A stretch of 64,000 bases of DNA from Serinus canaria (taxonomy: Eukaryota; Chordata; Aves; Passeriformes; Fringillidae), in NCBI RefSeq assembly GCF_022539315.1, contig NC_066321.1, forward strand, positions 6,948,824 through 7,012,823, in the 5' to 3' direction. Both the position numbers and the translations under genes were made by a program. Shown here one piece after another: positions 26,579 to 40,260 of this stretch (position 1 is its first letter; each line of letters starts with the position of its first letter). The notes beneath the pieces are model-generated. The model saw only the letters and a program-made list of their open reading frames with translations, was not told the DNA's origin and searched no databases.

Positions 26579-26870
26579 CGAGAGCCCGATTGCCTCTGCT
26601 CAGAGCCGGCCGCCGTTGCAAGCAAAGGTCGCTGTGGGGCGGGGGATGAGTTCGGAGCGCGGTTCGTCCCGCGGGCTCCGCGCTGGAGAGCGATTCCCAT
26701 GGATTGGGTCCGGCCCGGCGCTCCCCGCTCCCGCCAGGAGAGGGCGCTGCAGCCACGGGAAAGGCGCCCTGGAATTCCCGGGCTGCGCTTGGATCTCGCC
26801 ATTCCCAAGGCAGTGATGCTCCGTCCGTGGCTTTTCCCGAAACCACCGGCGCGGAAAGACCAGCGCTGAA
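26579..26870. promoter_or_regulatory. Intragenic CpG island 2
   Basis: About 34 CpG dinucleotides occur in roughly 290 bp, with GC boxes such as GGGGCGGGGG around 26636-26645 and a CTCF-like site at 26734-26748. It is 4 kb downstream of island 1 and equally isolated in AT-rich sequence. No exon with matching splice sites was recognised within it. It could be a promoter, an insulator or a CpG-rich enhancer. Confidence 0.6.
26734..26748 (+). promoter_or_regulatory. CTCF-like binding site
   Basis: CCAGGAGAGGGCGCT agrees with the core CTCF consensus (CCASYAGRKGGCGCT type) at all but one position, where a G replaces the usual pyrimidine. It lies in the middle of CpG island 2, a common setting for such sites. 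This is a motif match only. Confidence 0.4.
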
Positions 26871-29800
26871 TCCAGAGGAGCAGAAATAAGCTTTTCCCCT
26901 TCAGCTGGAACTCACCGAAGTGGTGTCTCTCTCTTCAGCAAGTATTTAGTCAACGTAAGAAAAAAGTCAAACAGAGTTATGTAAAAATCACTGAACACAG
27001 AAAAAAAAATATATATATACGACATCAAAATGCATTTATATAAGGCCTGAAAGTAAAGCAGAGGCAATGTGTAGAAAGCATGTCATGTTGGCTAAAGTGC
27101 CCTCCAGTAGAAATTGCCATTTCTAGATAACAAAGGCAGGGGATGTGCAAGTACAGAAAGAGCACGGGCAGTCTCATAGCATCCTTGGTGGATGGAGCAT
27201 TGGAGTGGCAGTTGGCTCCAGCGTGAAGCAAATCCTGCTTTATGACTGGAAGCAGATGGATCCTGCTCTAGGCAGTACCTCACTGCCTAATGGGAGTGAT
27301 GTGCCCATGCACTAATAATAGTGAATTGCAGACATTTTCATATCAAAGGTTAAGCTCTGCAATCCTGAGCTCCTCCAGGCAATGGCAGGAGTTGACTCAA
27401 GTAAGCCACACACTCGCTGGATTAATATTTTTGCAAGGGTGACCTGAATAGGGCCACCAATCTGCAGGCTGAAAAGGCAGAACATTTCTGGTCTGGTTTT
27501 AGCTCATGCAAAAAAGGGGATCTCAGGTAGGAGTGAATTAGTCACAACATCTAAGGATGAGGAAGAGGTAAGGTGAATGTGTGCACTGGGCCAACCAACA
27601 GTTTTAATTTTATGCAAACTAGGAAGGTAAATTTATACAGATTAATAGTAGTGAAACTGCTGTGGTATACTTGGTGTTGCAACTTTGTTCTTGAAGCACC
27701 TGGGGAAATTAGTGTGTTACAAGAAGCAAAAGAAGTTGCTAGATTTTTGTTGGGCTTGGTTTGTTTGGTTTATTTTTTGGTGGCCAATAGTTAAACTCTT
27801 ACTGTAGAATTTATAATGCCAGCAATTGCTTCTATAAAAGGTGTGTTTCTGTTGTTAATTTGGGCAACTGAGAGAAATCCATTAATTTTTCTTCTTAAGA
27901 CTTCTCTTAATATTTTTTTAAATTAAAGGTTTTTTCCCTGCGTGGGGCAGAAAAGGTTACCAGGAGGGAGAGACAGTTCCTGTACAAGGAAGGACAACAT
28001 TTATATACCAAGAGTCTCTCAGTTGTGCTGCTTCTATTAATTTCCCATTTATTTAAATTCATGCAGTGTTCTTGGAGCTTGTTCTGTGAAGTCAGTGCTG
28101 ACCCTTGGAACGAGTCAGCTCAAGCAGTGCTTTAAATTGCAGTGCTTTAAATTGAATGTGGGAGTACAAACTCCTTACTGCAACCAGTCTTTGTTCAGCA
28201 TCCAGCCCATGGAGCCCTGATCCATAACTGCTCCCCAGCACCAGGAGAGCAGGGTAAGCTTCTGCTGCCTTGTCAGCTCCCTCTGGGCAGTGACACAACA
28301 TAGGTTTATAGCAAATAATCTGCTGAGGGTGAATAAAACAGAGACAGCAGAAACTGGGAAAAACTCTTGGCCCATTTCTGACCACTGAACACTTTGCAGG
28401 TAGACAGGAAAACTATTTACAGCTCATCTGAAAAAGATTTGGACTTTATATTTTGGACAATATTCTTTGTGCCATTAAGTGCCATGAGCATTTTTGTTGT
28501 TTTTATCTTGGCAGAGCACAATCACATCTCTCTGCAACTTCTCTCCAAGATTTAAAAGGAATATTAAAATGTAGTAAGGAAGTAATGTCTTCCTGTACTA
28601 AATCTATTTAGCTTTGTACAGATTCATATAATTTGAGCAACTGTGATTCTTCCTGTCCTTTCCCTCCCAAGACCAGCTCTCATAAACTTTAATTCAGTTT
28701 TTGCTTTGTCAGGAATTTGCCTTTCCATACTTTCTGTTTGTTTTGGCTCCGTGTCCACTGCATTGTGATAAGGCATCTTTTGATATTCTACCAGATCTTT
28801 CATAATGAAGATCTCATGACACAGTTTTCCAAGTCCAGAGCTGGTGATCAGACTTGCTTGCATGTCCTGCAAGAGGAGACTGTCTAGACTGTGGGAATGA
28901 CTGTGATGTTTGGATTGTGTTATTTCCATTCCGCTTGGCGTGCTGCACTCTGTAGTTAGTCTGGAAATTAATGACAGTGCCAGGCCTGGTGCAGGGCCTT
29001 ACCTGGCAGTGAAGTGGCTTTTCTTCCTTCTCCAAACTACATGGAAAAGTTGTGCTTTCCATGTAGTACCTTGCTGTGTGACTGTAAATAACCAGGTGCT
29101 TAAAACCCTCCTCACTACATTCATTAATGGTCATGTTCTTTAACTTTGGTGTCCTACAAGGCCTGTAATTACCTTTGCCACCTAAATCCTTTATAATCTT
29201 GGAAAATATTACATTTCTGATCTAATTTGCAAAACAAGCTTTGTTCTGACTCTTCTGCTGTTTGTCTGTTTGCTTGTGTAGGTAGTGAACTCTTTGGGGA
29301 AGAGGCAGGGTCTTCTAAATAGTGCTGGTTGATGCTTGGATCCTGGAGTGTGCCATGAACAGTCACAGCCCAGGGGCTTGGAATGAATAGTGAGAGGGGA
29401 TTTGGCTCAGTGTGTGCTGTTCACACCACTGTCGTTGTGTAATTACATCTTTATGCTGCACATTGTGATTGGCATCCATGGTGACATTGCTTATTTAGAA
29501 ATACTTTCTGAGTGTTGTGGAAAAAAAATCATTATCTCTTGGAACATCCTCTTCCTGGTGGTAAGTATTAAAAAGTGCCCTGTGGCAGTGGCTGGCACAG
29601 TTTTCCATTTGAGAAGCTTTTTCCATGGATGTCTCTAGAGGAGCAGGTCAAAATTTCCAGGTGCTTGTTGGAAATCTTGAGTTGTGTCCAGCTTCTTGAT
29701 GTCATTCATAATTAACCACCCAAAAAGGGAAAACCTGTGATGTAGGAGATATCGTCAGAAAATACATGCACTAAGTGAGAAGTTGAAAATTATTTTCATA

Positions 29801-32800
29801 CTACAAGTAGCCTTTGAGAGTTGCCAGCTCTCATAGTCTAAAGGCAGGTTTCCAGTGCTTGTATCTTCCATCAGTGGATAAGGGAAACCTGCTCACAAAT
29901 AGGTGGGAGGAGATAAGTGGAAGTGAAGGTGTGAAGACTGCAAGTGATCTAACACACATCAGAAGGAAGAGCTTGAGAAGGAACATGAGCAGGTGAGCAG
30001 AAATACTCTTGTGAACTGCAAGAAACAAGAATATCAGCTCTGGAAATGTGTTTAATGGGTAAAGGGCAACAGGAAGGAGAAACTTTTCTTAGTTTTGCTC
30101 TCTCCATGTAGCTACTGGCTTACAGCTCAGTGCCTGGGCAGGAGCAGGACCAGCAGTGCTCTGTGGCATTGGTCCCCATGAACCCACAGCAGCTGAAGCT
30201 GAACCAAACCCTTGTGCACCTGATTCCCAGGAACCCAGCTCTGCTTGCATGGTCATTTGCAGTGTGGGTGGTTCTTCTCAGCCCCATTTAGACAAGTTTG
30301 TTCATAATTCTCCTGTATTGAATTTGATGTCAAACTTGATGGCTTGAGTGAGTGACAGGAGTTATTTGTTTTGGTAATATATTGCAGGAGTCCCCAGCAG
30401 CTCTGGGGAAGAGCATATTTCCTGTACTGCAGATGTGCAGCAGAATTTATTTCTTGCCAAAACTGAAAGCCTATATAATTACAAAGAGTTTGCTAACCCA
30501 CTCTTCATTGTGCCCAGTGGGCTGTGCCCAAACTGGCATGGCTGGGATTCAGGAAGCCTCTAAAGCCTCACTGGGCTGCCCTGATTCAGGGCAAAGGGGT
30601 CACTCTCCTGCTTTTAAAGTTTCTGCCTCAGTGAAAGACAAAGGAGCTACGTGTGGAAATGATCTGAAGATTTAGCATGCTGGCCAAAAGGTACTAAAAA
30701 ATTCAGAATGACTCTCCTGACTCCTGTTTCAGTGTTCTACATGGTAGAAAATGTTCATGCAAAGTCCTGAGTTTTAATTATGTGATTATGTGTTTTATTG
30801 TCCAGGAGCAGAACTTCTGCTCAGTCTAATAGCTGCTGATTTTTTTCAACTAAGTGCTGAAGGTGGAAGTGGCACAAGAGGGTAGAGCTGCACTAGTTCT
30901 AGTAGTTAGTTTTTTCTGTAGAAAAGGAAATATATCTTTTCTCTTCAGGAATATCAAGCTACCACTGCCAATTGTCAACACTCACTATTAAGTTGAAAAA
31001 AGCCAGATTGTTATTTTATGTCCTAAATGAGATGTGTATGTGACTGTGTGCAGTTAACAGATGAGGATAAACTAGGGTTAAATCCCATAAAACAGATAAT
31101 CCTGCATAAAAAGATTAATGTGGCAATGAAGACCCGAGAAGTAAGTGTCAGAGTTTTTATATCTGTTTCTGACCTTCAGCTGTACAAGTGTATGCAGGCT
31201 ACTTGTTCTAGAGGGAAAGGGGGCTGAAGGACTAAAGCCTCTAAAGGCTGACACTTAGAGTTGAGCTGAATTTGGTCTCTGGAAACACAAACAGAAATTC
31301 AAATGGACCTATTAGTGAAAACTGATAGTGCAAAATTGTATCAGGTGGAGAAAAAGTCTTTTAATGATTTCATTTTTACCAGCAAAGGAATTAAAACTGC
31401 GTGAAAAAATTGCTTGGGTTCTTTTTTTTTTTCATGTTCTGCCAGGTACCACACCTTTAAACTCAGGCTGGCCCCTGAAAGTTGAGTCAGTTCCTTGGAG
31501 TGTGTGTGTGTTGTCAGCACTTATAAAGATTTTGTAGTGGCAGCTTTGTTAAAAATGCCATAGGAGATGTGCCAGCTAACAGAAAAACCACAGCATTTCC
31601 ACTGCCTATGGCAGTGCCTGCAGTGCTAGAGGGGTAAATATGGAAAACAGACATGTTTGTCAGAAAATGAAAGCAGTAGGACTCTGGAATCAATGCAAGG
31701 AACAGCTGAGTAAATAAGGCACCTTTTTTTGCAGTTACTTACCCACCATAAATGGACTCTACAAGTGGACACAGGAAAACTGAAATAAAATCTGACATGT
31801 TCATGGGGAATGCTGTAAAGAGCCTGAGGAAAAGAAATGCTCTATGGAAAGGCAGCAGCAAAGTAGTGATGCCAGAGGTGTTGAATGCATCAGCTGAGAA
31901 AGCAGACAGAAGAGTGTGTGTGAAAATGAAATTATTGTTTTATCCCAGATCTGTGGGGGTCTGATGGCACTGCTGACTGCTCTCAGCCACATCTTGTGAC
32001 TGGCATGGTTAAGTTCTACTTCTCTCAGCCTCATAAATTTTCTTTAACCTTAGATCTATTTCAATTAACTCCTTGACATCCTATTTACTAGCAGGAAATA
32101 CAAACACATGAATGAGAAGTGCAGAAAGCAAAGCCCTAACACCCCCCAGCACCAGGGCAAAAAGCCACTCACTATCCTAGCCTGTGAGTAAATCCCAGAG
32201 CTCCCTGGAGCACCAGGATCCCACTGACCAATCTGTTCAAGCCAAATCAAACTCTCAGAAGTGTGTTTTTTCCTGGTTGTATCCTGCTGCCTTAACTCCT
32301 ATCTCAGTAGCACAGATCCAGGCAGGAAATGCTGGATTCAGCCTGTTTGTTCTGTGAGCATTCAGTCCTTTGGAAAGAGAGCATTTCTATCATCTGAAGG
32401 CCATTGGGTCAGTGGCAGAGGGGACAGGCACACTGGCACTGCAGATAAGCAGGGGACATTTAGCACGTGGTTGTCCCTGCTGGGGGTTGCTGTCACCCCA
32501 GCTGAGTGGGCTGGGATTGTGCTGCTGCTCCATCCCAGGTTACTTCAAAGCCCTGCTGGGGGCTCAGCTAAGCCTAGCCTAGTTCCTGTGCTGAGCCTCA
32601 GGCAATTCTCTGCTGGCTGGAGAGGCTGGTGACCTCCAGCTGCCATCAGGAGGGATCAGTCTGGGGCAGGGACCTTGGCTACCAGCACAGCTGGATCTGC
32701 CTGGTGGCTGAGCCCTCATTTAGGGCTCATGCTCTGAGTCTGTGTCCCTCCCTGCACGCTGCAGGGAGTGGAGCAGGAAATACTGCATTGTTTCATGGGG

Positions 32801-34381
32801 ATTCCATAGGTTAAAATCCATCCCAGGTGTGCAAGTGCAGTGTGAGTGACACAGCACCTCTCTTTGACTTTCTTACCTGTCCCTTCTCTTCTGCCCTTTC
32901 ACAAATTGTGTTTTATTTCTGCTGGGCACTATTCTGTGGGCCAATTGAGAGGTGTTTGAAAGGATTTTATTCCATTATCAGTCTCGATGAAGGGTGAGAC
33001 TGTGAGATGTAAAACTCAATGCCATTCCATCAGAAGCCAACCTATTTCCTGATTACAATACATTATAAATGTTTTTCAGTCTATTTGCTTTTCCACACAA
33101 TGCTGCTATTACTTCTAAGACCAATCACCTATATTTTTACCCCATGTGGTCCTGCTGCAATGCATCTTTCACAGTTCTAATTCTCTTAAATATCTTGTAT
33201 TATTTTGAAACTTGTTTCTAGTTCCATCTCTCTCTCAATAATGTCATCTCTATTCCAGGACCTTCCTAAGTCCAAGTTCTTTTAAATGGACAGGCATCAA
33301 TGTTTGAGAAATCAAAGTCTTCAATGCACTTCTCTCCCCACACTCTGTCTGGTCTTCATAGCCATTTGCAAGTATGCAAATAATACTGCTCTGTGGTAAT
33401 GTTTATATGGTGGCTTATCAAAAAAAAAAACTGGTTAAAAGGAATTTGTAGAAGTCTTCTGAGTCTGAGCTGACCAATGTTTGCCACAGTTCATGGAATT
33501 ATCTTCTATAGACACTCCAAACAATGAAGACAGGACCTGGAAAATAGCTGACTTTTAAAAAAACCACTTTTGTGAATCTTTCTTAGCTGTGGGATACCCT
33601 GGTTTTCAGACCTCAAGGATTCTCTTCACTCCTTCCTCCTGAAGTCTGTGTCTAGGCTGAAATTTCATCCAGACTGGACAGCAAATACCTGTTATTTAGC
33701 TATAAAAGAAACCAGTGCCACATCAAAAATTAAATGTAATCTCAGCAAGGGTGGAAATTACCCTAAATCATGTGGCTTGAGGCTCATTTTGTGCACCTAC
33801 ACAGAGCACAGCTGTTGCTGTAGGTCACAAAAAGTGCAAAGAGCTTGTAATGTACTTGAGAGAACTTCACACAAATCTTCTGGCCCTTGCTGCAAGACTT
33901 CTGATCCAAGAGGGAGCTTCTGCCTGCCAAATACAGACAATGTCCCACGAGATCAGGCCTATTCTTGAACCTGGATCCTTCTTGGATCATTTCTTTCTTA
34001 TCTTTGGGTTAATTTATTTCTTATCTTTGTGAGTCATTCCGTGGCCTGTTTGTTCAAATAAATCCACTGGAAATTGGCTGAGCAGCCTGCAGTCTGTCAC
34101 CAGCAGAACATTCAGCTCTGAACTCTCAGCCTGTGAGCATTTAGATGTGCAAATGCAGGCTGTACCTGTGGTGTAGTTCATGTTTTGCTGCCAGTTTTAT
34201 TTATTCACAGATCCAGTTTTGTTCCTATGATAAACTCAAGTTCTAAAACCTCAGTTCTGTTTCTGTGAGCTGGAGCATTTGTTTTGCCAGACAACATTTT
34301 ACCTTTTATTTTCTCTGTTGCTACGTTGATATCCCTTCAGGAAATGTTTGAGAATTGCAGATCTGATAGAAAATTGTAGGA

Positions 34382-34419
34382 GAATCAAACAACTGACACT
34401 GAATCAAACAACTGGCACT
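34382..34419. repeat. 19-bp tandem duplication (two copies)
   Basis: GAATCAAACAACTGACACT is followed at once by a second copy with a single A-to-G difference. It is a small local duplication in the intron. Confidence 0.85.
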
Positions 34420-35699
34420 TTGCTGGCCCAGGTGGGTTGGCTCTTGCAAGTTGCTCTCTGCACACACACTCCTTTGTGCTGTTTTATGGTTCAAACACCA
34501 TTATTAGAAAACTTCTGGAGTCAAACAAGTGGGGAACGTAAACAGAGCCTGGGGATTTTTGTTTGTGTGCAGCTGAAATAGACAAGGCTCTTTGTAAACT
34601 TGATTGTATAACATTGGTTCTAATAAGAAGATATTGTATATACCTGGTACAAAAACACCCCTAAACCTGTTGGAAATCTTTATGTAATGCAAGTCACCTT
34701 ACAAAGAACCAAACATGTAGCAAAGGGCTTGAAATTATAATTACCCACTGTAATCTAAGATGTTTCAGGATTTGTTTTTCATTTTTTTTCCTTAGCAGTG
34801 CCACTCTTTCTAATTTTGTTATTGACAGAGTTTTTTACTTCACACTTTTGAATACTAGGTGTTCATATGGATTATGTCTGTCTTAATACAGCTTGCAGGT
34901 TTTTATTTGAACTTGAAAAATATTTCATTATGTTTAATTTAGAGAAATGAGATTTCTTTAATTGCTGTCTGTAGAAGCTATTAGAAGCTCAATTACATTT
35001 GTAATTTCATTTTTAAAAGTGTTATCATTTAAAGATTAGTAATTAAAAAAATAATCATGATCTGACTATGTGGGACTTCAGGTCCACTGATAGTATTCTC
35101 TCTACACCCTTCAAACAGTAAGAAAATAATGTTTCAAGTGGAAAAATGAATTATGCAAGGCTTCAAAATTGGGCTAGCAATTGTGAATTTGAGTAAACAG
35201 CAATAGTTTTATTAGGGAGACAAGATTTTCAAAGTATGTATTACTTGCCTCCATTCAACAGTGCAGATCTGACTGGGAGATGAGCTTTAAGGAGCTGAGA
35301 GAGTGATGGCTGCTGGGTGCAGGTGTTCCAGCTGTGTGGAGCCTCCCTGTGCCTGTGCTGCTGCCAGGGGCTGTGTCTGCAGCTCTGTGTGTACCTCCAG
35401 GACACAGAGCTCACTTCAGTCTGCTAACTCCTCAAAGACTATGAGGGGCATTTTTTGCTATTTAATTTCTTTTCCCAAGGTGACTCTGATGTTTGGTGGC
35501 CTGTCACTGGGTGTTTCACAGAATTCAAGGGCTCCCTTCTGGAGCAGAGGCTGTTCACCACAGCTCCTGGAGGGGATGGGCAGGCAGTGGTGCTCACTAT
35601 CCAGCTCTCAGCCAAAAGGTTTTATGAGCTATTTAATTTTTTTTTTCCTTGTAAAATAAATGTTATCACAACTCCAACTATATATACAGTACTGCTGGT

Positions 35700-35900
35700 G
35701 TAATAGCCTGCCTAATTCAGATTAATTGTAGGCTTGCAATGATAAAGGGGCTCCAGCACAGCAGTTATTCTGTCGCAGTGATGCAATTAAAACCATATCA
35801 ATGCAATATAAATAATGCTAAATTAAGTTGCTGTCCCTCCACATGGTGGCAATTTTGAGCTAGTGCACAATGAAATCTAGCATCTTATTTTGTTCAGAAG
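35700..35900. promoter_or_regulatory. Candidate conserved noncoding element (enhancer-like)
   Basis: A block of low-repetition AT-rich sequence holds several homeodomain and POU-like words (CTAATTCAGATTAATTG, GATGCAATTAAAACC, ATCAATGCAATATAAATAATGC, CTAAATTAAG). The style matches vertebrate developmental enhancers. No coding potential or transposon similarity was recognised. Confidence 0.25.
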
Positions 35901-36817
35901 GAGTAACTACACCAAGAAACAGTTTCTAATTTCCTTGAATGGCTCTGGAGCTGCTTTATCACCCGACAATATGAAGTGTGTAAACTGCTGTCACCAAAAT
36001 ATCAGTGATAATAATAATAATGAGCATTTCCTGCTTTGTTGTTCATTGTTGAGGTAAGAAAAGCTTGAGTTTTACATCATGGGATACCTGTGCTGAGATG
36101 AAGCTAAAGAGACAGATGTGCTAGCATATAGAAATTTCATAGTGAAAAATGCATGATTTACTTCCAATTATTTAATTTTAACTGGTTCAAGGCATTTTTA
36201 GAAAATTCTGAAACAAATTATTGACTGTCAGTTAGATTTTCCTTGGGTTTTTTTGGGCAGCCTGTCACTTTTGGAGCAGAATACTGTTCTCAAGAGCCAT
36301 CATTTTTTCTTACTGGTATGAAAAAGCTTAAAAGATACTAGCCTAAAATTAGGATACTGCTTTTTATACTATTTATATCTTACTGCTGCAAAGCTGTAGC
36401 AGGAATAAGTTTCAGGAAAATGGTTACATCATAAAATAACTGGGAAAAAAGTAGAGATTTAATATAAGCCAAGGCAGTGTCTTTCTTTGCCTCTGTAGTA
36501 CAAGTCTGTCGGGTGAAAAGTGAAATGAAAAAATTCATTTTGATTGCAAAGCAGCCCCAGAACCTCACCATTAACTTCCTTATTATGAAGAGACGTGGAA
36601 GTAAAGCTACTTCTCCTTCCATGAACCCTCCAAGTGTTTGTGTTATTGCTGTTTTCACTTCAGTGCTTCACTGTGCTTTAAAGACACCTGTAACTTCATC
36701 CCTGGGAAGGCTTTGGATGTTGCAGTGTATTTGTCAGTATTCCCAGTGTAGCTGAAAAAGGTAATGAGGGACACAGGCATATTAACTGCCACTGTTGTAA
36801 AGCCCTGCCTTCAATAG

Positions 36818-36834
36818 CTGATTAATTTAATCAG
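36818..36834. promoter_or_regulatory. Inverted repeat CTGATTAA-T-TTAATCAG
   Basis: Perfect 8-bp arms flank one base. The ATTA/TAAT half-sites face each other as in dimeric homeodomain sites. It is followed by AAAATAATTCAG and TTTAAGCAGCC, which makes a small AT-rich cluster from about 36780 to 36900. Confidence 0.3.
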
Positions 36835-39800
36835 TCTTTCTTCAGTAAAATAATTCAGCTTTAAGCAGCCTGTAAAAGTTGTAACAAGCACAATAAGCAG
36901 TGCACTTCTTTTCTCCCCATTCTATGGGGGAATGTTTTTTCAGGCTGACAAAGTCCACTACAAGGAATGCTGCAATGTTCTGCAAAGTTGTTTGTCAGTG
37001 CCTGGGTTTATTTTTGCAGAGAAGTATTGATTACAGAATGAGAAACATTTGGTTTAACAGGGATCGATGAGTGGCAAACAAAGGACACTGAAGTTTGACT
37101 CATTTTAATTTGAACAGAAATACAGTACCCAGTGCAATTCACAATGAATAAAAAATGGTATATGCTCTCTGGTTCTTAATCACATTTCTTTCCTGTCATT
37201 TGTGAGTGAGATAGGTTCAGATAGGGACTGTAATATCCTGTGTGCTGGATTTGGGACCAGGTTGCACTTGAGGAGTTTGGGGGGAGAGCACTGGGCTTTG
37301 CAGGAGGGGCACAAGCAGGTCCACCTGCCTCTGGAGAGGGGAAAATCTCACCAAGGAGATTCCACCCACCTTCTGTGTAAGAGAGATGAGGGAGAATCAC
37401 CTTGGTCTGTTTGATTTGCAAGGCCCAAACACAAGCTGTTACAAAATACCTGTAACACCAGGAACATTTGTGCTTCCCTTCCCCCAGCTGCTTGGGCTGT
37501 GAGCAGCGGGGGCTCAGGAATATTTTGTGGCACTTGAACAAATACCATTTGATCACCAGGCATTTTTTTGGGAGAATTAAAGATTAATTGCATCAGAAAG
37601 AGTGGGTTACTTTGTTCAACCAACTGGGAGACCAAGTTGCAAATCCCAGTTTCTATTTCAATTAATATTTCATAATTGATTGTTGAAAAATGGAACTGCT
37701 TCACCATCCCTCTCTCATCTCTTGTCCCAGGCTGTTCCATGGCTCCTGCCTGCAGCAGTCTTTCAAAAGGGTGATAAAATAACAGGCTTGAATACTTTGC
37801 ATGTGCACATTTATTCATAAGAGTACTGGGCATTGACTTTGCTAGAAAAACTAATTTTAGTGTGCTTCTAGTAGCTGCTGTTTGTTTGCTTCATTGAGTT
37901 GTCTTTGTTGTCTTCTCTCTGGCTCGTGGGATGTTGTGCTGTAAACCAGGCTATGAGTCTGTTAAATTATGACTTTTATGGCAAGGTATCACAGAAACAG
38001 CATCAGAAAATGCATTAAAAATAAATACATAAAAACTCAGTTTGGGTTTGCAATGACTTAATTGTACTTCAAACTCTAAACCAAAAAATATTTTAATCTT
38101 TTCTTCCCATCATTTAAATTCATTGCAAAGTATCTGTTTGAAATCAATATTAATTACACAGAAATTGTGACCCTCTTTAGCAAAAGCTTTAAACTAGTTG
38201 TTAAAAATTTAATGTGAAGGTTATTAGCCTGATTTTGGGCAACATTAAGCCTGTGCTAAATAGTGCCATGTAGACTTTTTTTGACAACATATTGGTCCCA
38301 TGTTTGCATAATTAGCAGCACCAGAGTAAACCCTTTCTTATGATGCACAAGGGAAGCAAAGAACAAATTCAAGACTAGAGGATTCTTATTTCCACTTAAT
38401 CAGTAGCTCTTTCCCCTACTTATAATATAACCTTAATGATGAGATTTCATTTGTGCCCCTTTTAAGACGTTTTTTGATATTTGAACTAATCAGTCAGGTT
38501 ATATCTAGCTGTTCTGAAGAGCTGCTTTCCATAAGACCCAAGGATAAGCTAAACAGAAGGAGGAGGGAGCAGTTCCTAATGGAAGTGTTGGGCTGTCCCT
38601 GATGGATAGCAATGCCCTGCACAGCCTGCATGGTGTGTCTTATTCTTCACTTGCAGTCATCTTGACACACAGACAAGTTTTTCTTTAACATATAGATAAA
38701 ATTATTGATTGTGTTAGTATGATTTTTTTATGTGAAAGATAAATTAGCAAGTTGAAAAAGAAAATGCTCTGATATGGTAGGTTGACCTCAGCCTTGGGTC
38801 AGCTTTGCTTCTGCTTCTCATCCTCAGCAGGACGTGGGGGACAAAAAGTTACAAAAAAGTTTGTGCTCTGAGATAAAGACGAGGGGATGGAGAGCTTTAG
38901 AATGAGAAATCTGCTTGAGTTACTGAAATGCTTGACCCTAATGAGGAGAAATCACCAAGTACTTCTCTGAGAAGTATTTTCATGAGGTTGGTCCTTTCAT
39001 TCTGATGAAACATTTGATGAATCTACCTGCACTAAAAGGTAGAGGAGGTAAAATGCCAAGTGCCTGACTTGGAAGGCTTTAGTGTCATCCATGTCTAGAT
39101 TTAAAGTTAACAATGAAATAGCCCTGAAATGAAAAAGGGGTAAGACTTCAGCATTTCTGTGCCAAGCCCTGTTGTGCATCCCTCACCCCACAGCACCAGG
39201 TGCATGTCTGCCTTCCAGGCTGCCACCTGCCCAACCACACTCACACTTCCTCACTCAACAGACCAGACACTGGCACTTTGCTAGAACGTGAAAGAACCGG
39301 GTGCTGCCGTTTGTGGCACATCCCAAGGTAACTAAGGGAGACACAAATGGTTGAGCTCCTCTTGGCAGACCCTTGTGTGGCTGCACAGGGTTAATCCTTG
39401 GATTGTGAGCATGGCTATTAACCAGTAACTCTGAGAATAAATGGTGTCTCCTGGTCTTTTCACGCAGTGCTGAGGAACAAATCACATTTTTCTGTCAAAC
39501 ACATGCATCCCTTCCAATCTAGTTATAAATAGTGTTCATGTGTTTTGTTTTGATCTCGAGCATCTCAGATTGGATTCCTTCCTTAACTTTTCGAAGATGA
39601 CTTAACATGAGGTGCATGTCCCTGCCTGGGTGAGGAATGAAACATTTTGACACGAACATTTCCACAGCTACACGAGAAGGAGCTTGCTGAAGTGCAGGTT
39701 CTGGCTCAGGAGCATAATGAGCAACCCTTGAAACTTTGTTCCATGCTAAAATATTCCAGTACTTGCACCAAAGTATCAGTAGAGTTTGCTAACACTGTCT

Positions 39801-40235
39801 TTCACTCTAGTTTGTTCACATGAATTTTTTGCCTGTTTGGAAAGTCATCAGGAATTTGACTGGGTGATGTGATGAAAGTCTGGCTCTCTGGGGAGACTGA
39901 AAAGGGGAAGCAAGAACCAAGTAAAGGTTATGCTTCTAAGAAGGGAAGGGTACAGCTGTGCTGCAGAAGGCAAGGAGAGGAAGCAGGGAAAAATAGTTTG
40001 AGCAGAGCTTGTGGAGAGAAGAATCTGCAATTAAAGAGGAATAGGCAAGTGGGAATACATAACTTCATTGGAAGATGGCAATGATTTTTCTAGTGTTAAA
40101 ATGAACTGAAGCATTTCACATGGCACTTATTTATTTCAACCTTTTCTTCACATAGCATGCTAATTCTATTGCTTTCTATTAAGCTTGTATTCACTAAAAA
40201 ACCTTTAACCAGTTCTGTTATTTCTTCTCACACAC

Positions 40236-40260
40236 TTTTTTTTTTTTTTTTTTTTTTTTT
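40236..40260. repeat. 25-base T homopolymer
   Basis: An uninterrupted run of T is followed by GCACAGGAATAAAG. It could be the reverse-strand tail of a retroposed copy or a slipped polypyrimidine tract. I see no recognisable retroposed body to its right and no clear target duplication, so only the homopolymer is claimed. Confidence 0.9.

Noticed and set aside
37348..37833. Minus-strand open frame of 161 codons
   Set aside because: No domain, no conserved motif and no supporting signals around it.
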